Below, piece after piece: positions 20,194 through 32,159 of a stretch of 64,000 nt of DNA. The notes under the pieces were generated by a model. It was not told the DNA's origin. It did not search any database and saw only the letters and a list, made by a program, of their open reading frames with translations. The DNA is from Agapetus fuscipes (lineage: Eukaryota; Arthropoda; Insecta; Trichoptera; Glossosomatidae): positions 368,201 through 432,200 of the forward strand of contig OX637359.1 in the NCBI GenBank assembly GCA_951799405.1, given 5' to 3'. Position 1 is the stretch's first letter. Each line of letters begins with the position of its first letter. The position numbers were made by a program, and so were the translations under genes.

Positions 20194-21258
20194 ATGATAT
20201 CGCAGAAGTTGCCGTACGGGGAGGGCCCGCTGGCCATGAGCGCCGGCCTGCCGCTCAGTCCCAGCCTTACGCCAACTTACACCATGAACTCCATGGCGTG
20301 CATGCCCATGGGAGGCGTCAACGCGCCGTCACAGCCCTACGGCTCAGGATACTCCTCCAGCATGGGAGTCGGGATGGGAGTTCCGACGAGCGCCAGCTGC
20401 ATGGCTGCCGGAGTAGGCGTGAACTATTCCTCATCCAACATGGCGTCCTGCATGGGGAACATGGGCTACGGAGGCGCGCTGACTCCTGTGGGATCCATGA
20501 GCGGAGGAAGAGCTGAGCTAGGAGGAGACCCTGCTTCCCCAACTTCTGCTCTCCAAAGAGCGCGACAAGACAAGAGCTACAGAAGATCCTACACGCACGC
20601 CAAGCCGCCCTACTCCTACATCTCCCTCATCACGATGGCCATCCAGAACAACCCGCAGAGGATGCTGACGCTCTCGGAGATCTACCAGTTCATCATGGAC
20701 CTGTTCCCATTCTACAGGCAGAACCAACAACGCTGGCAGAACTCAATCCGGCACTCTCTCTCCTTCAACGACTGCTTCGTGAAGGTTCCCCGCACGCCCG
20801 ACAAGCCGGGGAAGGGCTCGTTCTGGGCGCTGCACCCAGACTCAGGAAACATGTTTGAAAACGGCTGCTTCCTCCGGCGGCAGAAGCGGTTCAAAGACGA
20901 AAAGAAAGAATCTATCCGGCAGACGCACAAAGGGAGCGGATCTGAAGGAAGGAAAGACGATCGGGATAAAGAAAGAGACGACCCGATGGCTTTACTGCAC
21001 GCTCCTGAACTGTGTTTAGGTGAAGAGCTTCGGGCGCCTATACCTCTGGACCACTATGGACTGAAGCAAGAACCTTCAGGGTACACTCCGCCTTCGCATC
21101 CGTTCAGCATCACGCGGCTTCTTCCGGCTGAGAGCAAACCAGAGCTGAAGATGTACGACATGGGGAGCTATGGCTACAGCTCCCTTGGGGGTCCGCCGCT
21201 ACAGCATGAGTACTACCAGGGCTCGCTGTACCCTGCGCCTGGGCCGCCCCCCTTGTGA
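20194..21258 (+). CDS. fkh: Fork head / FoxA transcription factor (SGF-1 type)
   Basis: 354-residue FoxA-class DNA-binding protein, a nuclear pioneer-type regulator that in insects controls gut and salivary or silk gland genes. The winged-helix domain spans about residues 133-235: it opens [18 protein letters not shown], the recognition helix is [19 protein letters not shown] (177-195), the wing region is [20 protein letters not shown], and it ends in the basic LRRQKRFK (228-234), a likely nuclear signal. The N-terminus is Met/Gly/Ser-rich. RRSYTHAK (Thr134) keeps the Akt-site context known from FoxA2. LKQE (290-293) fits a SUMO consensus. HPFSITRLL (302-310) and EYYQGSLYP (339-347) correspond to the C-terminal FoxA conserved regions. 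The start is supported by GCC before ATG and an in-frame TAA at 20185-20187. There is no intron in the coding region, and GC content is far above the flanks. Confidence 0.97.
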   Translation: MISQKLPYGEGPLAMSAGLPLSPSLTPTYTMNSMACMPMGGVNAPSQPYGSGYSSSMGVGMGVPTSASCMAAGVGVNYSSSNMASCMGNMGYGGALTPVGSMSGGRAELGGDPASPTSALQRARQDKSYRRSYTHAKPPYSYISLITMAIQNNPQRMLTLSEIYQFIMDLFPFYRQNQQRWQNSIRHSLSFNDCFVKVPRTPDKPGKGSFWALHPDSGNMFENGCFLRRQKRFKDEKKESIRQTHKGSGSEGRKDDRDKERDDPMALLHAPELCLGEELRAPIPLDHYGLKQEPSGYTPPSHPFSITRLLPAESKPELKMYDMGSYGYSSLGGPPLQHEYYQGSLYPAPGPPPL

Positions 21259-22435
21259 CAGTATCCCTTGGCTTAGGCCCCCCTGTGCGACTCTGATTTC
21301 TATTGCCGCCCAGGACGGACTCTCCGCCTACGCCCACAGCTACTGATCTAAAGTTAAGTGAAAACAAAAGACAAGAAAAAACAAAACGGCGATCAAGAGT
21401 TTGCCTAAGTTGAAAATAAAAAATTACAGTTCTGTTCTCTACCAAGACTTCTTCAAAGTGAAGTGAAAATATAAAGACAAGAAACAACAAACGTGGTCAA
21501 AAAATTGCATCATTTAAAACAAACTAATACAGTTCTGTTGTATCCTGAATTTAGCCAATTTAAGTGCAAAAATAACGTGATCAAGGGATAAACAAACAAA
21601 CAACAAAACAGTTCTTTAGTGAAAAAAAAAAAAAAGTGGACAATGAAGATCTCTACTGTTTCAAAGACAAAATACATACATAGTTTCAGTGACAGAAACT
21701 GATATTTTTATGAATCGTGTGTGTGGATTTCTCTACGTTTCGTCGGTGTCATATCCGAAGTCATCAGGAGGAGTCCTTGTTGTACAGCAAGTAAGAATGA
21801 ACTTTGTGTTGTTTTTTTTAATCAGTGAAGGAAAACATTGCATCTGTTATCAATTTGTAAATATAAACAAAACTTCTTATCAATCGCCGTAATAATAATT
21901 TAAAACGGCATCAGTTAAATTTTGGTAATCAATTAAAAACCATGTGTTTACAATTTCATTATCAAGCCCCGGTGGCAAACCTTTTTCTATTTATTTCAAA
22001 TCCAAATATATTTCTACAGTTTTTTTATTCAAGTGCTGGACATTCAATTTATATAATTTATTTACATTTTAAAATCTGTTTTTACATTTTTGATTTCCCT
22101 GGTGGTAAAATTTTTATTCTCTTTCTTAACTATGTGTTTTCGTCCTTCATAAAAATAAACAGTTATAATTTCGATTTATGAATCTCATTTTTCGACGTAT
22201 ATTTTATTTGTTATCCAATGACATGGATCTGTCAGATCTTGAAGACAAAAATATATTTAAAAAAAAAACAGTGACTAGAAGTGGGTGCGTGAAATTGAGT
22301 GGTTTTTTTTCTTGAGAATTTTTTCGCCTTCTCGTGGCTCGCGTGTCTAAGGTAAACCACCCCTGCCATTTCAACTGTTTTTCATTGTATAAGTGTAAAA
22401 TAAAGATTTAAATAATTTTCTCAGTAGACTAAATA
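21259..22435 (+). other. fkh: fork head 3' UTR region
   Basis: AT-rich, without repeats or credible ORFs. AATAAA-type polyadenylation signals occur near 21413, 22150 and 22399, so the transcript end is not decided. A Pumilio-type TGTAAATA lies at 21856-21863. Confidence 0.45.
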
Positions 22436-23629
22436 AATAAATAGATATGATAATGTTTTAAAATTAATTATAAAAAGAAAATCGATTTATTTTTCATCGA
22501 TGCGATGCATTTTTGAGCATTCCACTTTTTAACAACTTGATTCTTACACAACCAAAAGCGGAAATCTACGGTTTGTTTTGGAAAAACGAGTAAAATATTC
22601 ATTGCAAAGCACAAAGAATTAACAGCGTGAATCCAAACTCTTTTCAGTACCTATATATTTTTTTAATTTCATTAATAATGTACCTATAGGTACCAGAAAT
22701 ATATTTTTCTGAGTATCCACGAGTTTTTTTATTTAATTGATTATAAACTAATATTATTTATGTAACTGTGAAACAATCCGAGATGGTCGCTTTTGATTTT
22801 TTACGAATCAATTACTAGGTATTGTAGATATTATATACATTCAGGAATTGCTTTCTTTATAAATATTTATGTTTAGTTTGATCTTTGAAATCAAAACAAT
22901 GAGGGAAACAATATGCCTAACTTAATTTCATTAAAAAATAACACAATGGACATAAAATTTGAGTAAACAGTTGTTGAGGTCCTTATTGAAACATTGTAAC
23001 TTGATTTTTTTTAAATCATTTTCAATGTTTTTTATATCGTCAAGACAAGTTTAAACAAATCTAAAAAAACTGTTATTTTGTGTCCATATTAATTTTTGAA
23101 AGAAAAGGTATTTTGTTTTGCTTTTAAAATATCTTTTTCGTTACTATCGAATCCCTATACTTATAAAAAAATGAATGATCTAAAATCACGCCACTTTTTA
23201 TCAAATACATTTAGTTTATAATTTTTTTTGAAGATTTTTTTTATGTTATGAATTTTTATTTATTTTTAAATATTTTACACAAAGCAATTAAAAAAAGAAG
23301 AAGTTAGTTAATTCTGAAAAATTATATCGACTAAGTATAATAGATATTATTAATTAAATTGTCCAAACTTTAAAACAAAACTGTTTTTATTTCTTTCCAA
23401 CACTAACAAGTCCGAAAACTAACTTAAATAATATTAAAAAAAAAATGAGCAGATAGTTGTTCTGAATATGAGAAATGCAGAATATGAAGGTCCTACTTTT
23501 GAAAAAAATCATCCGATTATGCTGACAGGCAGACACTGGAAGTTTTAAAAGTTAAACAAGCCTTGAGGAAAATTCCCTAGAGACATTAAATCTTTTTGTT
23601 GGTAGTCCTCTTTCTTTACCATGAAGTCT
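22436..23629. other. Repeat-free AT-rich flank
   Basis: No coding region or repeat family recognised. Together with the upstream flank it makes a transposon-poor zone around fork head. Confidence 0.4.
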
Positions 23630-23825
23630 AAATCTAAGCTGCAAAGATAAATATCATTTAAGATTCATATTAAATGCAATATAAAAACCCAATCTCAAAT
23701 GAACATAGGTAAGCCCTGAAACTCTTGCCGACCTTTCCTGAAACAGGGGTGACATTGGCAAAGTAAACCAATTTTTACAGTATGGGTGGTCAGCCTCATA
23801 CCAACCTATAAGTCAAGAAATACAA
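23630..23825 (-). mobile_element. Rep-A copy, internally deleted
   Basis: AAATCTAAGCTGCAAAGATA and TTCATATTAAATGC are followed directly by AATATAAAAACCC, so the CACATGC..GCATGTG palindrome segment is missing. It then continues normally to CCAACCTATAAGTCAAG. Confidence 0.8.
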
Positions 23826-25190
23826 ACAATTAATCACATTTAAGTATATAAAACAAACAAACAGTAAAAATGAAAACCTACAAAACATATTCTATAAAAA
23901 AAAAATTTTTTTTTAGACTAAGCCTTAATCGCCAGCATTACAGATCAACCGCCAAGTTATTGCTACAAATTAGTGAAGGCATAAAAAACGCACTAAGTAG
24001 AAATCACGAAATATTTATTTTGTTCAATAGATACCTACAGGAGCATGCAGAGTAAAGAAGCAGACATTTCATTTTTTGATTTTAGGTCAAAAATATCATT
24101 TTTTTAAATCATTTTATTGCACGTTGGCACACCTGAAATATTCAATAACATTTTTTAGTTTTATTATTGATAATGAAATGAAATAAAACACAGTTTTTCT
24201 TCACCAGTTGATTTATTTCGCTTCCCGCTTTCGATGTTACCACACCATTATCAAGAGAAGAAACGGTTCTCTTAATAATTTTGAGATGACATCGGAAGCG
24301 CTCGAGAAGATTTATAAACTCGGAAAGAAAAACTTTGTGGTTTAATTTTACTTTGTAATTTGAAATGAATCCTCACAATATCAAAACACTAACCCTTGAA
24401 CTTTTATTTTACACTTCAATAAGTTAAATACATGATAAAATAATTTTCATAATTAAAACAATATCTATTATTTTATAGGCCCCTACTACCTTTTGGATTT
24501 ATTTTCCAAAATTTTTGACGTTTTCAATATAATAATTACAATAAAATCTTTATTCCAGCCCGGTCACGGGGAGGGTGCAGTACGTGACTAGCCATATAAA
24601 AAATAAATACATTGATCGAAAAATAGATATAGGAAAAATAGAAACAGTGAAGAAAATTACATAGAAAGAAAATAAACATTGATCGAAAGAAACATAATAA
24701 GAAATAGCATTAGGGATAAGCCTTGATATGATACATCCATTTAATGCATGCTTTCCCAACTTTCGTACAAACCAAATCAATCATCATTCACTTCTTCCAT
24801 AATCTATAATCTCGTTTCTTCATCATATTAAACATAGATTATCCGCAGCAACAAAAAAATGCAACAATTTGAAAAATGTCAGATGCAACACGTAGCCTAT
24901 TCCCTCGTTCTTCCATTGATAATTCATAGCGAGCCACAATAACCTAGCAGGATTATGTTACAAATAACAAAAAGCCAAATACTCACGTAAATGCACGCTC
25001 GTGCGAAGTCCGGTAAAAAAAACCTTGCGTTGTGGGTGTCAGATGTACCTTATAACTTGGGCGTAACTATCACATTTTTAATTGAATTATTTAACGTTTT
25101 TTTCCATAAACAGATCAATGTTTTGAGTGTTAATTTCGTCGTCGTACCTGCATGAAGAAGTGTCTGACTTGTAAAATGTTATTTGATATG
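23826..25190. other. Unassigned AT-rich sequence
   Basis: Weak open frames at 23870-24055 (+) and 24550-24780 (-) have no recognisable domain. A GC-richer patch at 24555-24590 (CCCGGTCACGGGGAGGGTGC) stands out but is not interpreted. Confidence 0.3.
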
Positions 25191-25195
25191 CAATA

Positions 25196-25460
25196 TTCCT
25201 TGACTTATAGGTTGGTATGCGGCTGCTCACCCATACTGTAAAAATGGTTCACTTTGTCAATGTCACCCCTGTTTCGGGAAAGGTCGGAGTCGCGGGGTGT
25301 ATGTTCATTTGAGATTTGGGTAAAAACCCAAATCTCAAAAATGTTGCAGGTTCACATGCGGCATGTGCAAGCGCGAACTTGTACGTGTCTGCTTGTGAGA
25401 ATGCATATAATGTGAATCCCCAATGTAACATATCTTTGCAACTTAGATTAGATTAGTCCC
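25196..25460 (+). mobile_element. Rep-A copy with local inverted duplication
   Basis: Full Rep-A ending ACTTAGATTAGATTAG. At 25308-25339 TTTGAGATTTGGGT and ACCCAAATCTCAAA form a perfect 14-bp hairpin around AAAA, where other copies have a single GATTTGGGTTTTTAT. Confidence 0.85.
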
Positions 25461-25539
25461 TACGCCATCAGTCCCTACGCATTAAGTCATTAAAATTTTG
25501 AACACTCAAAATCTTCCATAAAAGAAAATGTGAAAATAA

Positions 25540-25605
25540 ATGAACATAAGCTTTGTAACTCTTGTCACCTTTACCTGAAAAATACATGGCATTTACAGTG
25601 TCACA
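25540..25605 (-). mobile_element. Rep-A scrap
   Basis: AATGAACATAAGCTTTGTAACT and CTTGTCACCTTTACCTGA resemble the middle of reverse Rep-A. Confidence 0.4.
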
Positions 25606-25784
25606 ACATTTAGTTTATGACAAATGTGTATAGGTACCTTTATATACCTACCTCATTTTCATATAAGTAATTCCTGATTTTAAAACGCTAAAAATAGTCT
25701 TCTTTACAAGATAAATACAGAACTAAATTTACTTTATTTTAAAATGATATAAATAAACGCAAAAAAGAAAAAAATGCAACTAAG

Positions 25785-26270
25785 CTAGACATATAGTGTA
25801 ACTTCTTGCCTGCGTTATCCCCGAAGGGGTCGCATTCGGCGCTTCGGGACCTATTTATTTTTACAGGTAAGGGGGCCGGCCTCACACCAACCACTTTCAG
25901 TTGAAGTGGGGGTTTCCCAGCTCCCGGGGGAGCTGGTTCTCATTTCTTGTAAAGGCTGAGTAAACCTTTGACATCGAACCCTTGCTCTCGGCATGGAATG
26001 CAAGCATTCTACCAATTGAGCTCTCGACCTTTTTACGAGCTTGATCGTCGTCGCTACAAAGCGCCAATTCTCAGGCAAGACCCAGTTGCTGTAAGGCTGG
26101 ATGGACCTTTGGTGACCGGTCATTGGTAAAGATTTTATGAATTTTTCAACCTGGCGAAGAGCAAATTTGAAAATATAAATGGTACCTATATTTTTTGTGC
26201 TCCGCCGGCAATCGAACCCACAACCTTCCCATTCAGAGTCCGCAGTGTTACCACTGAGCTACGGACCGGT
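25785..26270 (-). mobile_element. Dimer SINE, near complete
   Basis: Minus strand order: C head (ACCGGTCCGTAGCTCAGTGG, 26268-26190), C body, junction GAGCTCGTAAAAAGGTCGAG (about 26030-26050), B head, shortened B body, and B 3' end ACTATATGTCTAGCTTAG. The B-specific region between the box B and CTCAGCCTT is deleted, exactly as in the copies at 41912 and 45412, so they share one source. Confidence 0.85.
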
Positions 26271-26800
26271 TTAATAAAATGTTAAAAAAATGATAAAAGG
26301 TAATACAAAAAAATATATATTGAGATAATATTTACTGATTTAAAATAACGATAATAACTAAAATGCAGTAGCGCTTCTGTTTATTTTATCGTTTGATTTT
26401 TTATAGTCATTGATGCCTTTAGAAACCTCACACAGCGCAGTGGAACACTCAGTCATATGAGCCGAGCGTTCCCCATTCACAAAAGCCTTTTACAAACGCA
26501 TCACCAAAACCTCACACGGACAATAAAAACCCACACCCACAATGTAAAAGGTGTCTTGATGAAACACAGTGTAGCTTTATGGCCAAAGACAAAACAATTT
26601 AGCAGAATGTGTTAGCATACAATTTATTCACAACTACCGTTCTGTGTTCTAAATAAAATACAGGTACATGAACGGTTGAATAAAAAGCACAAGGAATATA
26701 GTACAGTAGTCAAATGGTTAACGCTACGGAATTACTCTTACTCGTATTCGGAAGGTCGATAAATTTATGGAAACACAGAATTCATTTATTTACAATCTAT
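26271..26800. other. Unassigned, with SINE-C head relic
   Basis: A SINE-C-like head scrap (AAATGGTTAACGCTACGG, TATTCGGAAGGTCG) lies at 26705-26765. The rest is unassigned. Confidence 0.35.
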
Positions 26801-27200
26801 AATCTGAGTTGCAAGGAGATATTCATTTAAAGCTCTCAAATGCATGCCCACAAACAAACACGTGCAGTTCGCGCTTAGAAATGCTGAATGTGTACTTACA
26901 AATAAAATCCAAACCTCAAATGAACATAGGCCCTACAAATTATGCCGACCTTTCCTGACACAGGGGTGACATTGGCAAAGTGAACCATTTTTTACAGTAT
27001 GTGTGATCAGCCTCATACTAACCTATAAGTCAAGGAATCAATTGCAAAAATATATGTTACTATTTATGATTCATATTTCATTCATTTTCACACGTAAAAT
27101 CGTGTAAGTTCGCTTTTACACATGCTGAATGTGTACGTACTGACAAAATAATACATAAAACTCATACGAGCATTGCGAATATAGAATTAAGTTTGGATTT
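26800..27200 (-). mobile_element. Two adjacent Rep-A copies
   Basis: 26800-27040 is near complete (TGCATGCCCACAAACAAAC, GACACAGGGGTGACATTGG, ACCTATAAGTCAAGGAAT). 27060-27200 is a 3' part only (CACGTAAAATCGTGTAAG, CACATGCTGAATGTGTAC). Confidence 0.75.
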
Positions 27201-27424
27201 GAGTCATTCTTTTATCTGAAATGTATTTACAATGTGTTTTTTAAACATGTTATCTGGCATACCTTTGCCTTTTTGTTGTGCACACCCCTGCTTTGTAAAT
27301 CTTTGAAAAATAAGTCTGCGTTTTATTTAATTTTTATAATAATTATTTTAATAATGCGACCACACTAGGTACCTAGCTAACATGATTTCGTTCAGGTATA
27401 ATTATTTTATAAACCTACAATCAG

Positions 27425-27600
27425 TATGAGGATGACCACCAATAATGAAATAAATCGGTTCACTTTTATCAATATCACCCCTGTAGGTAGGTACCTATCA
27501 ACGAAGCGTGGCAAGAGTTGCACGGTGCATGCTCATTTGAGATTTGGGTTTACTTTTGTAGGCAGGTAGGTAAACGCGAGTTTCTTGAATGCTGTATTTG
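27425..27600 (+). mobile_element. Degenerate Rep-A copy
   Basis: ATGAGGATGACCACC, CGGTTCACTTTTATCAAT, GGCAAGAGTTGCACGGTG and CATTTGAGATTTGGGTTT. It carries an extra GTAGGTAGGTACCTATC in place of the CAGGG block. Confidence 0.65.
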
Positions 27601-27639
27601 GTTTATACCTAGTTAGTTCCTTGACTTTCAGCTTGATAT

Positions 27640-28100
27640 GGGATATGGGATGATAAAAGAAGAGCTTGCATGAAGAAGGTTATGACTCTGGAGGAAATGA
27701 AAGACGTATGTAAGGACAGAAAGAAATGGCGGTTGATTTGTATGTTGGCGGCTAGGGTTTATTAAAATGAAATCTGTTTTATGTTTTACGTTTTTGATGT
27801 CCATGTATATTATTATTCATTGATTTAAAAATGTAATTTGTCGTGTATGTTCCTTGACTTATAGGTTGGTATGCGGCTGACCACCCATGCTGTAAAAATG
27901 GTTCACTTTGCCAATGTCACCCCTGTTACAGGGAAGGACGGCAAGAGTTGCAGGGTGTATGTCCATTTGAGATTGGTTTTTATGTTGTAAGCTCACATGA
28001 GGCACGTGCAAACGCAAACTTGTACGTGTCTGGTTGTGGGAATGCATGTAATGTGAATTTCCAATGTAACATATATTTGCAACTTAGATTAGATTAGAAC
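27640..28100 (+). mobile_element. LINE 3' coding end continuous with Rep-A
   Basis: Coding-like KRRACMKKVMTLEEMKDVCK and RKKWRLICMLAARVY, then AT-rich UTR (ATTGATTTAAAAATGTAATT) and a full Rep-A from TTCCTTGACTTATAGG to TTAGATTAGATTAG. This is the clearest of the three LINE/Rep-A junction loci. Confidence 0.85.
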
Positions 28101-28320
28101 TGTAGGTACCAGCAAAGGTTTATTTTGTCAATGTCCTCCCTGTTACAGGGACGGCGTCGGCAAGAGTTGCAGGACTTAAAGTGTGTTCATTTCAAATTGA
28201 TTTTTTATGTTGTCAGTCCACATACGGCGTGTGTAAGCACGAACTTATTACACGTGTCTGCTTGTTGGAATTCATTTAATATGAATCCTAAATATACTTT
28301 ACAAGTTAGATTTTAGATAG
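28101..28320 (+). mobile_element. Rep-A copy, 5' truncated
   Basis: TTTTGTCAATGTCCTCCCTG, GGCAAGAGTTGCAGGA, AAGCACGAACTTATTAC and TACAAGTTAGATTTTAGATAG. It directly follows the tail of the previous copy. Confidence 0.75.
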
Positions 28321-28839
28321 ACGTAATGGGAACGCACAAATTTAAACAATCTTCTAGGAAAAATGATTATTGCAAAAATAAAAATACAAGTACATACAAG
28401 TACAATACAATACAATTATTCCGGTAGGTACCTACATAAGTTATTGTTATTTTCATTTTAAATACATAAACACATTTTAACGACGCCATTAAAATCCCAT
28501 AACCTTTCATTAGCTTTAAAGTTTAATATTTTTATTATTTAAAGCACTTTTGAGAATTAGAAAGTTTCCAAATGACAAAAATGCAATTAATATTTAGATA
28601 TTTACCTGTTAATTTTATTTACAAATATTTTTTCCTTGTCTCAATATGAGAAATAATAAATGAATATGTAATGTTTTATTTCCCTTTAACCGGAATTCAG
28701 GATTTAAAACGACTCATTTATATTTCTTAATTGCCTTTTAATTTGTCACTTCCGTCGGAATATGAATTTCAAATTCTAAGAAATATTTAAACAATTAGAT
28801 AGGAGACTATCTTCCGATTACTTTAATCCTCTAATACTC
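28321..28839. other. Unassigned AT-rich sequence
   Basis: No feature recognised. Confidence 0.3.
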
Positions 28840-29235
28840 TTTAATCTAAGTTGCAAAGATCGATAAGCATTTAAGCTTTATATTAAATGCATATCCACAA
28901 GCAGACACGTGTCAGTTCACTTTTGCACTAACTGCATACAAAACAAGACAAACAAACTTTAAATGAACACAAACCTGCAATTCTTGCCGACATTGGAAAA
29001 GTGAAGTAGTTTTTATTGCAGAGTTGTTCAGCCTCATACCAAGGCAGTATAGGTAATGTATCTAATCTACAATTGGAGTAATTCAATTTAGAGCTTACAC
29101 ATGCTGCATGTGTGTTACTTATAATAAAAAACGCAAAATTCAAGATAATAAACATGGATCTGTTGCTGACATTTGTAAAAGTGAACAAAATAGTATGCGT
29201 GGTCAGCCTCATACCGACCTATAAGTAAAGAAACA
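28840..29235 (-). mobile_element. Two adjacent Rep-A copies
   Basis: 28840-29050 (TAATCTAAGTTGCAAAGATC.., with the CAGGGG block deleted) and 29065-29235 (TCTAATCTACAATTGG, CACATGCTGCATGTGTG, ACCGACCTATAAGTAAAG). Confidence 0.75.
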
Positions 29236-29394
29236 AACAATTAAAAAACCTATTTCTTAGTAGGTATCAACTTGAAAACAAACCGCCTCAACACAAATTT
29301 GAATCCAGAACTTTTTTTCTCTTCAGGCAAACGTCATTTTTTATGGGCCTACGATCCTTAGCAACCCGTGACATAATATTTGTTTGCATTGTCC

Positions 29395-29590
29395 CTAGCA
29401 AGGCTGACCCCTCATGCTGTTTAAAACTTGTGTCACTTTTGCCAATGACACCCGGTTTCAGGAAAAGACGGCAAAAGTTGTTCATGTGAGGTTTGTTTTA
29501 TCTTATGTTTGCAGCTTGTGTCAGCGCGAACTTACATGCGTCTTTTTAAATCTGAGCCTTAAATGTATATTTTTCTTTGCAACTTAAATA
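29395..29590 (+). mobile_element. Rep-A copy
   Basis: GGCTGACCCCTCATGCTG, CACTTTTGCCAATGACACCC, GCGCGAACTTACATGCG and TTTCTTTGCAACTTAAAT. Confidence 0.7.
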
Positions 29591-29949
29591 ATCGTTTTAA
29601 GATTATAGAACCTTTCCGTATCGTCCAAATCAATTCATTTGTCGAGTCAATGAAAAATGGGATTAACAAAGTCTTTGAAAATGAATTTAAGATTGATAAA
29701 GATAAAGAAGAAATCTCGCTATCTGTAGATGGATGAATCAATAAATAATCAGTTAACGAGCAATTAACACTTAAAGAGAAATGCGATAAGGAGTTAACAC
29801 TCGTAATTAATGACAATTAACGCATTCCTCTGACTCGTATCTTTGATCGAAGATATCATCAAGATACAGGAAAACTAACGGAATAATTCTTTTACTACAA
29901 TACATTATTCACTTTTTGAAATTGTGTGTGTAAGATGTTTATTGTAGAA
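29591..29949. other. Unassigned AT-rich sequence
   Basis: An 85-codon minus frame (29559-29816) has no recognisable domain. Nothing supported. Confidence 0.3.
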
Positions 29950-30190
29950 ACAGACCTGCGAAACAAAGCTGCGAACTCGTAATCGGAAGGTCATTGGTTC
30001 GATTCCCGGCGGAACTCAATTTTTTTTTACATACATTTACCTAAGGCCGATCACCGAAGGTCTATCCACCTTACAGTAAATATGTCTTGCTTAAGTAATT
30101 GGCGCTTTCTGTAGCAGAGATTAGGCACACAGAAGGCTCTTGAGGTGTATTTCACACAAAAACAGCGCTCACCAAATAAATATTTGTTAT
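29950..30190 (+). mobile_element. SINE-C variant
   Basis: ACTCGTAATCGGAAGGTCAT and GGTTCGATTCCCGGCGG head, then ACCGAAGGTCTATCC, TTGGCGCTTTCTGTAGC, GGCTCTTGAGGTGTATTTC and the ACAGCGCTCACCAAATAAAT tail: the full monomer layout. Confidence 0.75.
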
Positions 30191-30239
30191 ATTTATTTCG
30201 CTTTAATACTTGCAGAATGCTGTTTAAAACATTCAATTC

Positions 30240-30390
30240 ATTTTTTAATGAGCAGAAGAAAGCCTTGCAACTCCTGCCGCCTTTCTCTGTAACTCTTTAC
30301 TTGATATAGTGAAGGCATTGACAAAAAATAGCCAATTTTCACAGTAACTTTGTCTAGTCAGCCTCATACCTTGATTTCGAGGAATAAAAT
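30240..30390 (-). mobile_element. Rep-A fragment
   Basis: CCTTGCAACTCCTGCCGCC, GGCATTGACAAAAA and GTCAGCCTCATACC in reverse. Confidence 0.55.
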
Positions 30391-30754
30391 TAAAAAAGTA
30401 AATAATTAATTAAATGAAAGTAAAGAGTTAATAAAACTCATCTGTTGAATACAGTTTAATGTTTAAAACCTTACTGATAACATTGCACATCAACCGCCAT
30501 TATATATACAATGTTACTTAAATATATTTGTACCATTAGGTAGGTATGCTTATTATTAACAAATTTTTATGCGATACAATTTTTTTAACTGTATGTAAAA
30601 GGCCACAACCTTGTACATTAAAAGTGGGAAAAAGTGTGACTCACTTGGGCGGGCTTTTAGGCAGGACATACAGTACTATGTAAACATATTGAAAAGTCAC
30701 TAAAGCCCTGTGAACTGCATTGAGGGCAACAGTTACCGACGCATATTTCACGCA
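30391..30754. other. Unassigned sequence
   Basis: No feature recognised. Confidence 0.3.
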
Positions 30755-31280
30755 ACGCAACTAAGCTGCACATATAATCGCATGTGTCGAGTAAAACCTT
30801 TTTTATTTTCACAAGTAAAGGGGCCGGCAATACGCCAACCATATCTTTTGAAGTTTGTGTTTCATTGCATACGAAGTAGCAGGTTCCTATTTCTTGTGTT
30901 TGCTGAGTAATCCTTGCCGCACAATGCAGTCGAAAAATCCTTAACGGTCCGGTCGATGGCTCAGTTGGAAGAGTGCTTGCATTCCATGCCGAGAGGTCAG
31001 GCTCAATTCCCACTGTGGGTGTCAGAAATGAATAATGATTGCTCGTTTCGGTGTTTGTTTCAAACCCAAAATAAAATACCAGCAAGGCTTACTCAACCTT
31101 CACAACAAATTAGTACCAGCCTCCTCCAGAGCTATGAAACCCCGACTTAAACTGAATTGATCGGCGTAAGGCAGGCCCCCTTTTTTGTGTACGTAAATAG
31201 GTTACACTTGCCACATGCGACCCTTTCGAGGATAACGCACAAGAAGTACCTAACGCTATATGTGTAGCGTAGCGTTGCGT
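30755..31280. mobile_element. Inverted SINE-B pair
   Basis: 30755-30935 is a degraded SINE-B on the minus strand. 30945-31280 is a SINE-B on + with head GGTCCGGTCGATGGCTCAGT, body TTTCGGTGTTTGTTTCAAAC and tail ACCTAACGCTATATGTGTAG. The two lie head to head, separated by only about 10 bp. Confidence 0.7.
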
Positions 31281-31705
31281 TTATGGATGACATCACTCAT
31301 ATTTTAAATGTGCGTACCCCACTGCTGAGATTGTCCACTTAGTGCAGTTGTAAAACTCGTACATGTCCATTAGTTTTGCCGTAGTTAGCAACCAATATAT
31401 GCGTACGGCAGCCACAATACTTAAACTTGCTAATTACAGTTCACGTTATTATTCACTACTTACGTACTTAAGTAGGAACTTGTAAGTTTTACGACGCAGC
31501 GTAGTCAACTTTTTCTTCTTTCAATCAGAGACGAAACTTTCAAAAAGGCAAAGGAATGTTGCCGTTCTTTATTTACTTGTAGGACCATTGTTTGTAGATA
31601 TGTATTCAACACCCTAAACAGATTTAAAAAAAAAGATTTTGTTATTTTAACTATTGATTGTTTGTTTAATATAGTTAAATGTAAATAATCATTTGTGTTT
31701 TCTTA
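31281..31705. other. Unassigned sequence
   Basis: No gene or repeat family recognised. Confidence 0.3.
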
Positions 31706-31709
31706 CTAG

Positions 31710-31940
31710 TAGGTTGGTATGAGTGGTCACACTCATACTGTTAAAAATTGTTCATTTGTCAATGTCAACCCTGTTTTAGGAGGATCGGCAAGAGTTGCAG
31801 CGACAAGGTTCATTTGAGATTGGGTTTTCATGTTGTTAGTCCACATGCTACATGTGTATCTAAGCGTGAACTAATACGTGTCTGATTGTGGGAATGCATG
31901 TAATATGAATCTTAAATGTAACATATCTTTGCAACTTCAC
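31710..31940 (+). mobile_element. Rep-A copy
   Basis: AGTAGGTTGGTATGAGTGG, ATCGGCAAGAGTTGCAGC, GTGAACTAATACGTGTCTG and CATATCTTTGCAACTTCAC. Confidence 0.8.
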
Positions 31941-32002
31941 AGTTGTTACATAACAGTATCTAGGTAAAACTTGTCATTTTTTTTTATTTGCGAGCTGAAG
32001 CG

Positions 32003-32158
32003 TTTTTTGCTAAATTCCTTACACTTTGGATATCCATACAAATTGAGAGCGCTAGCGCTTGCGAAAGAACGCCATAGATAAAAAAAAAATCACAGTAGTA
32101 GGTATACCTTATTTTTGGACACGAATCGCCAGCTCGTCGCAAGGAATTTAGCAAAATA
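32003..32158. mobile_element. Foldback MITE, same family as 44861-45045
   Basis: Ends TTTTTTGCTAAATTCCTTAC and AAGGAATTTAGCAAAATAA. The core AGCGCTAGCGCTTGCGAAAG and TTATTTTTGGACACGAATCG are shared with the copy at 44861. Confidence 0.75.
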
Positions 32159-32159
32159 A

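Noticed and set aside
21110..21490. 126-codon minus frame over the fork head 3' end
   Set aside because: Shadow of GC-rich coding sequence on the other strand; no domain.
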